From Pavlovales sp. CCMP2436 (Eukaryota > Haptophyta > Pavlovophyceae > Pavlovales), in the NCBI GenBank assembly GCA_026770615.1, contig MU631334.1, positions 246,243 to 265,492 of the forward strand: a stretch of 19,250 bases of DNA. The letters are read 5' to 3'. Below the pieces are notes generated by a model. The model did no database searches and was not told the origin of the DNA. It was given only the letters and a program-made list of their open reading frames with translations. This document shows, in pieces, positions 17,073-19,250 of the stretch (positions are counted from its first letter, which is position 1; every line of letters starts with the position of its first letter). The position numbers and the translations under genes are program-made.

Positions 17073-17393
17073 GTCAGCGCCGATACGCACTCGCTCGTCA
17101 AAGAAATCGCGGCGCAGGGAGGCCGCAAGATGTACGCGCTGATGGGCGTGAGTCCGATGGAGGCGGCCGCGCGCATCAAGAAGCAACTCATCGACACGAT
17201 CGGTACGATCGCGGCACGCGGCCATGCGCAGCTGCTGCTCGCGCGCTTGAGCGCGCTGGCCCCGATCGCTGCCCAGCTTGGGAACACGACAAACAGCAAC
17301 CAGCAGATCATCTCCCTAAACGCCCTTGCCCAGGCACACTACCGGAGATCCATCGGCACGCGCGGTGGCGCCCAAGCCAGCGCAGCCGACTAA
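17073..17393 (+). CDS. Orphan exon-like ORF of unknown function
   Basis: The frame is open from about 17061, with protein-like codon use from GTC at 17073 (after TATTGAG, a possible weak acceptor). It has an internal ATG at 17130 (MYALMGVSPMEAAARIKKQL) and a TAA at 17391-17393. It is predicted helical and Ala/Leu/Ile-rich, with no motif I recognise. The last 26 bases of the ORF, with the 84 bp after it, are duplicated at 3952-4060 inside the 1.43-kb element. The ORF may therefore be the 3' end of a gene carried by, or captured in, a mobile element. Polypyrimidine support for the acceptor is poor. Confidence 0.35.
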   Translation, partial: VSADTHSLVKEIAAQGGRKMYALMGVSPMEAAARIKKQLIDTIGTIAARGHAQLLLARLSALAPIAAQLGNTTNSNQQIISLNALAQAHYRRSIGTRGGAQASAAD

Positions 17394-17480
17394 GGCACGC
17401 AGCAGGCAATGGGCGACGCAGCGCTCAGACCAGCAAAACATTCAGAACAGTCAGACGCCAGCTTGAATCCCTATCAGTCA
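17368..17480. repeat. Fold-back family M copy, near-identical to 3952-4060
   Basis: It begins GGCGCCCAAGCCAGCGCAGC within the orphan ORF and ends CAGTCAGACGCCAGCTTGAA, then TCCCTATCA. By eye only a handful of bases differ over about 110 from the copy at 3952-4060. Confidence 0.9.
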
Positions 17481-17612
17481 ATATATTTGAGAGTCACAGT
17501 TTTTTTATATAATAAGACGCCTGGAGGTACTCATGCCATAATAAATATACAGTATTACTGTAAGACTATATATTATATTGTGAATTTGACTTGAATATTT
17601 ATACTTTCATAT

Positions 17613-17850
17613 TCATAAATAAAATTCGTTCGAATACTCCGAATCCGTCACTGAGTCGGACTGTGGTGATTCGAGCAAGGCTGATTCGGTGAAGGCCTCA
17701 GACCAACCAACATCATCGAATTCCTCCGACTCGTCAGACTCTCCGTCGTCATCACCTTCGCCGAAGCCACCGACATCGTCCGGACAGCCATTCGCCTTAA
17801 GACAATGAAGGACATCCTCAATAGCAAGTTGCCTCCACGCCGTCAGCTTG
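17613..17850 (-). CDS. C-terminal ORF with acidic Ser/Asp/Glu tail, unknown function
   Basis: A minus-strand frame ending in TGA at 17613-17615 encodes QLAIEDVLHCLKANGCPDD, then an Asp/Glu/Ser-rich stretch (GEGDDDGESDESEEFDDVG) and a Ser/Glu-rich end. It has no ATG of its own in the plausible part and overlaps the end of the ankyrin frame in another phase. It is probably the last exon or a fragment of a gene. A short helical segment followed by an acidic tail is seen at the C-termini of some pogo/Tigger-type transposases, but no catalytic domain is present here, so that is only a suggestion. Confidence 0.3.
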
Positions 17851-18279
17851 CCCGTTCCAGCTGGCAAGCATCAGGGCTGTGCCGCCTCTCTCGTCTGCCT
17901 GCCCCACCTCGGCGCCGCTCGCACCGAGGATCTCCCTCGCGGCGGAGCTAGAGAGGTTAGCGGCGAGGAGGTACTCGCACGCCTCGTAGAGAGGGAAGCA
18001 GCCGGCGGCCTTCGCTGTGGCCTGTGGCGCGTGCAGCAGCTTAAAGTGGCGCGCGCCTGGCAGGAGCTTCTCGGGGAGCGCGTCCTCTCCGTTACCTCCG
18101 AGCACACGCTCGACCGCCTGCCGGAGCGCTTCGAGCTGCCCAGGCGAAACGCGCGCAGCGATCTGGCGCAGGTGACACACGCCGATGGCAAGTTGCCCCC
18201 CCTTGTTCTCAGCTCCGATGTGTAGGTCCCAGATGTGCAGGTCCCGCGCCGCATCACCATCGCCCGGCGCGGTGACCCG
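17818..18279 (-). pseudogene. Ankyrin-repeat protein fragment
   Basis: An open minus-strand frame runs from 18279 (after a TAA) to TAG or TGA near 17818, with no ATG until the last repeat. It begins RVTAPGDGDAARDLHIWDLH and contains HFKLLHAPQATAKAAG and LYEACEYLLAANL. It ends with ankyrin consensus SGAEVGQADERGGTALMLAS followed by NGQADGVE, then stops where a LLLERGAxV segment would be expected. The lack of a start and the abrupt end suggest a gene piece; part of a spliced gene is possible. Its GAEVGQAD bases recur inverted at the right edge of the window. Confidence 0.55.
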
Positions 18280-18353
18280 TTAAAAGTGACGAATGCTACG
18301 AGTACATCGCCTCGCGTGACAATGATATGATGACCGACTGAATTGCACATAGA

Positions 18354-19174
18354 TTATGAGTATGGCGGGCCGCAGAGATTGTACTTGGATCGAGTATCAT
18401 AATATGAGTCGCTCGCACAGATGAGGCAGGTCCCGCCCGGGATGCACCTGGTGCCCCTCGACAGAGGCGGGGCTGGTGGCATCACGCAGCCACCCCAATC
18501 CTCGCCCTGCTCGAAGGGTATGCCGTTAAATGCAATCATCGACTTGCAGAGCTTCGAATTATTCATCGTGGCGTCGTACATTTGCTGTGGCACGTAGCAC
18601 TGCGTCGTTGAAGTCTTCCCTGAATTCAGGTTGGCTTCAATTGTGCTTCGATTGGGAACACCATTGATAAGTGTGCACATTTTCGATGCAGTGTATTCAA
18701 ACAAGCTGCATTTTGGATCTTTGCGCACTTAACCGTGCACTCCTCCAAACTAATATCGAAATATCGTGCGTACAAGTCCTGGCGAAACATAGGTTCGATC
18801 GATGCCAGTTTCGTCTGGTTGCAATCGAAGTTGAGCTTTAGGAATGTTTTTACACTGTAATCTGCGGCCGGCTTCGCGCCGGCCGATTCGAGGACGCCGC
18901 CCTGCACGCTGGTATCAAACGTGTAGGACTTCGATTCGTCGGGAAGACCGCGAGCGACACGACCGCCTGCGAAGATGCGGTGGTTGCCAGCCGGTTGGGC
19001 GAGTACAGCATGTAGCCGCTGGCCAGTAGGATGATTGCACAGCCGGAGAACGAACTACCCGGAGCGCCATAGGTCAAGACGGCACTACTGGCGGTCACGG
19101 ATGGGACGAAGAGCCAGAAGGACAGCGTGCACAACTGCGTGTCCAGCAGGGCGCCGGTGGACCTGGACAGCACC
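18354..19174 (-). pseudogene. LamG-like plus PAN/Apple domain protein, frameshifted
   Basis: Three minus-strand frames continue one another. The first (from about 19150) reads LDTQLCTLSFWLFVPS and AVLTYGAPGSSF, resembling a laminin-G/concanavalin-like domain. A second takes over between about 19010 and 18940 (PDESKSYTFDTSVQGG) and leads to FDISLEECTVKCA. One base appears missing in the A run opposite 18720-18722, after which KDPKCSLFEYTASKMCTLIN continues in the third frame to a TAA at 18354-18356. C-T-V-K-C-A-K-D-P-K-C-S-L-F-E-Y is a PAN/Apple signature when read across that shift. Such proteins are usually extracellular binding proteins. Assembly error cannot be excluded. The N-terminal end is uncertain. 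Confidence 0.6.
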
Positions 19175-19180
19175 GCCGAG

Positions 19181-19250
19181 GCACTACCCGCCCACGCCGC
19201 GTGCGTCTCGCTGCTGCTCGAGCGCGGCGCCGAGGTGGGGCAGGCAGACG
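19181..19250 (+). CDS. Start of an ankyrin-repeat segment, cut by the window edge
   Basis: In the plus strand the frame reads ALPAHAACVSLLLERGAEVG and then QAD at the edge, a good ankyrin half-repeat. Bases 19224-19250 match the reverse complement of 17892-17918 (27 bp), which encode the same GAEVGQAD on the minus strand. No start is visible; it may be a fragment. Confidence 0.4.

Noticed and set aside
18190..18205. Suspected frameshift in the ankyrin fragment at a C/G run
   Set aside because: Recounting gives seven C residues on the plus strand, and the frame from DLHIWDLHIGAENKGG into QLAIGVCHL is then continuous.
17871..18350. Minus-strand 159-codon open frame over the ankyrin fragment
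   Set aside because: Its translation has no ankyrin motif, while another frame of the same strand reads as a good ankyrin segment; it is a shadow frame.
1..19250. CRISPR array, tRNA or rRNA genes
   Set aside because: No regularly spaced direct repeats with unique spacers, no tRNA B-box with matching arms, and no rRNA core sequence seen; the organism is eukaryotic.

Overview
The window looks like nuclear DNA of a GC-rich eukaryotic alga with a red-lineage secondary plastid (haptophyte or ochrophyte type). Three things point that way. One gene has nine exons joined by eight GT-AG introns that keep a perfect frame. A fasciclin-domain protein starts with a signal peptide ending in an Ala-Leu-Ala|Phe junction, as in bipartite plastid-targeting leaders of these algae. 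There are F-box plus 27-residue 'CPW' repeat proteins, NACHT/STAND NTPases and ankyrin fragments of kinds that are expanded in such genomes. I cannot name the genus.

Layout. 1-1150: an (AT)n microsatellite and a C-rich tandem repeat, with no gene seen. 1160-1756 (-): intact FAS1 protein. 1800-5130: a repeat-rich block holding a 1.43-kb element with 110-bp terminal inverted repeats, a hAT-like MITE nested inside it, a related small TIR element, fold-back repeats and several dispersed repeats. 5555-6291 (-): a possible two-exon gene of unknown function. It shares a 271-bp intergenic region with an intact class I-type sirtuin at 6563-7513 (+). 7514-8880: no confident gene, apart from a weak minus-strand open exon beside an intron-like repeat. 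9048-9893 (+): F-box/CPW-repeat protein that runs tail-to-tail into the truncated 3' end of a minus-strand NACHT NTPase pseudogene (9876-11594). A probable decayed 5' exon of that NTPase lies at 12308-12621. 12845-16171 (+): complete pectin-acetylesterase/Notum-like hydrolase, 627 aa. 16172-17072: nothing clear. 17073-19250: an orphan exon-like ORF, fold-back repeat, acidic-tail ORF, ankyrin fragment, a frameshifted LamG-like/PAN gene, and the start of another ankyrin fragment running off the right edge.

The intact genes (FAS1, sirtuin, F-box/CPW, hydrolase) do not form an obvious pathway; this is an ordinary eukaryotic gene neighbourhood peppered with mobile DNA and broken recognition-type genes. 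The points most worth a second look are: three 76-81-bp minus-strand repeats with GT...AG ends, one abutting an NTPase exon (introner candidates); the nested TIR element and hAT-like MITE; the convergent junction where the CPW-repeat gene and the NACHT gene are both cut; and the single-nucleotide lesions in the NACHT and PAN genes, which could be decay or assembly errors.

Several apparent long reading frames begin at GTG or TTG. For the FAS1 and F-box genes I moved the start to the first ATG.
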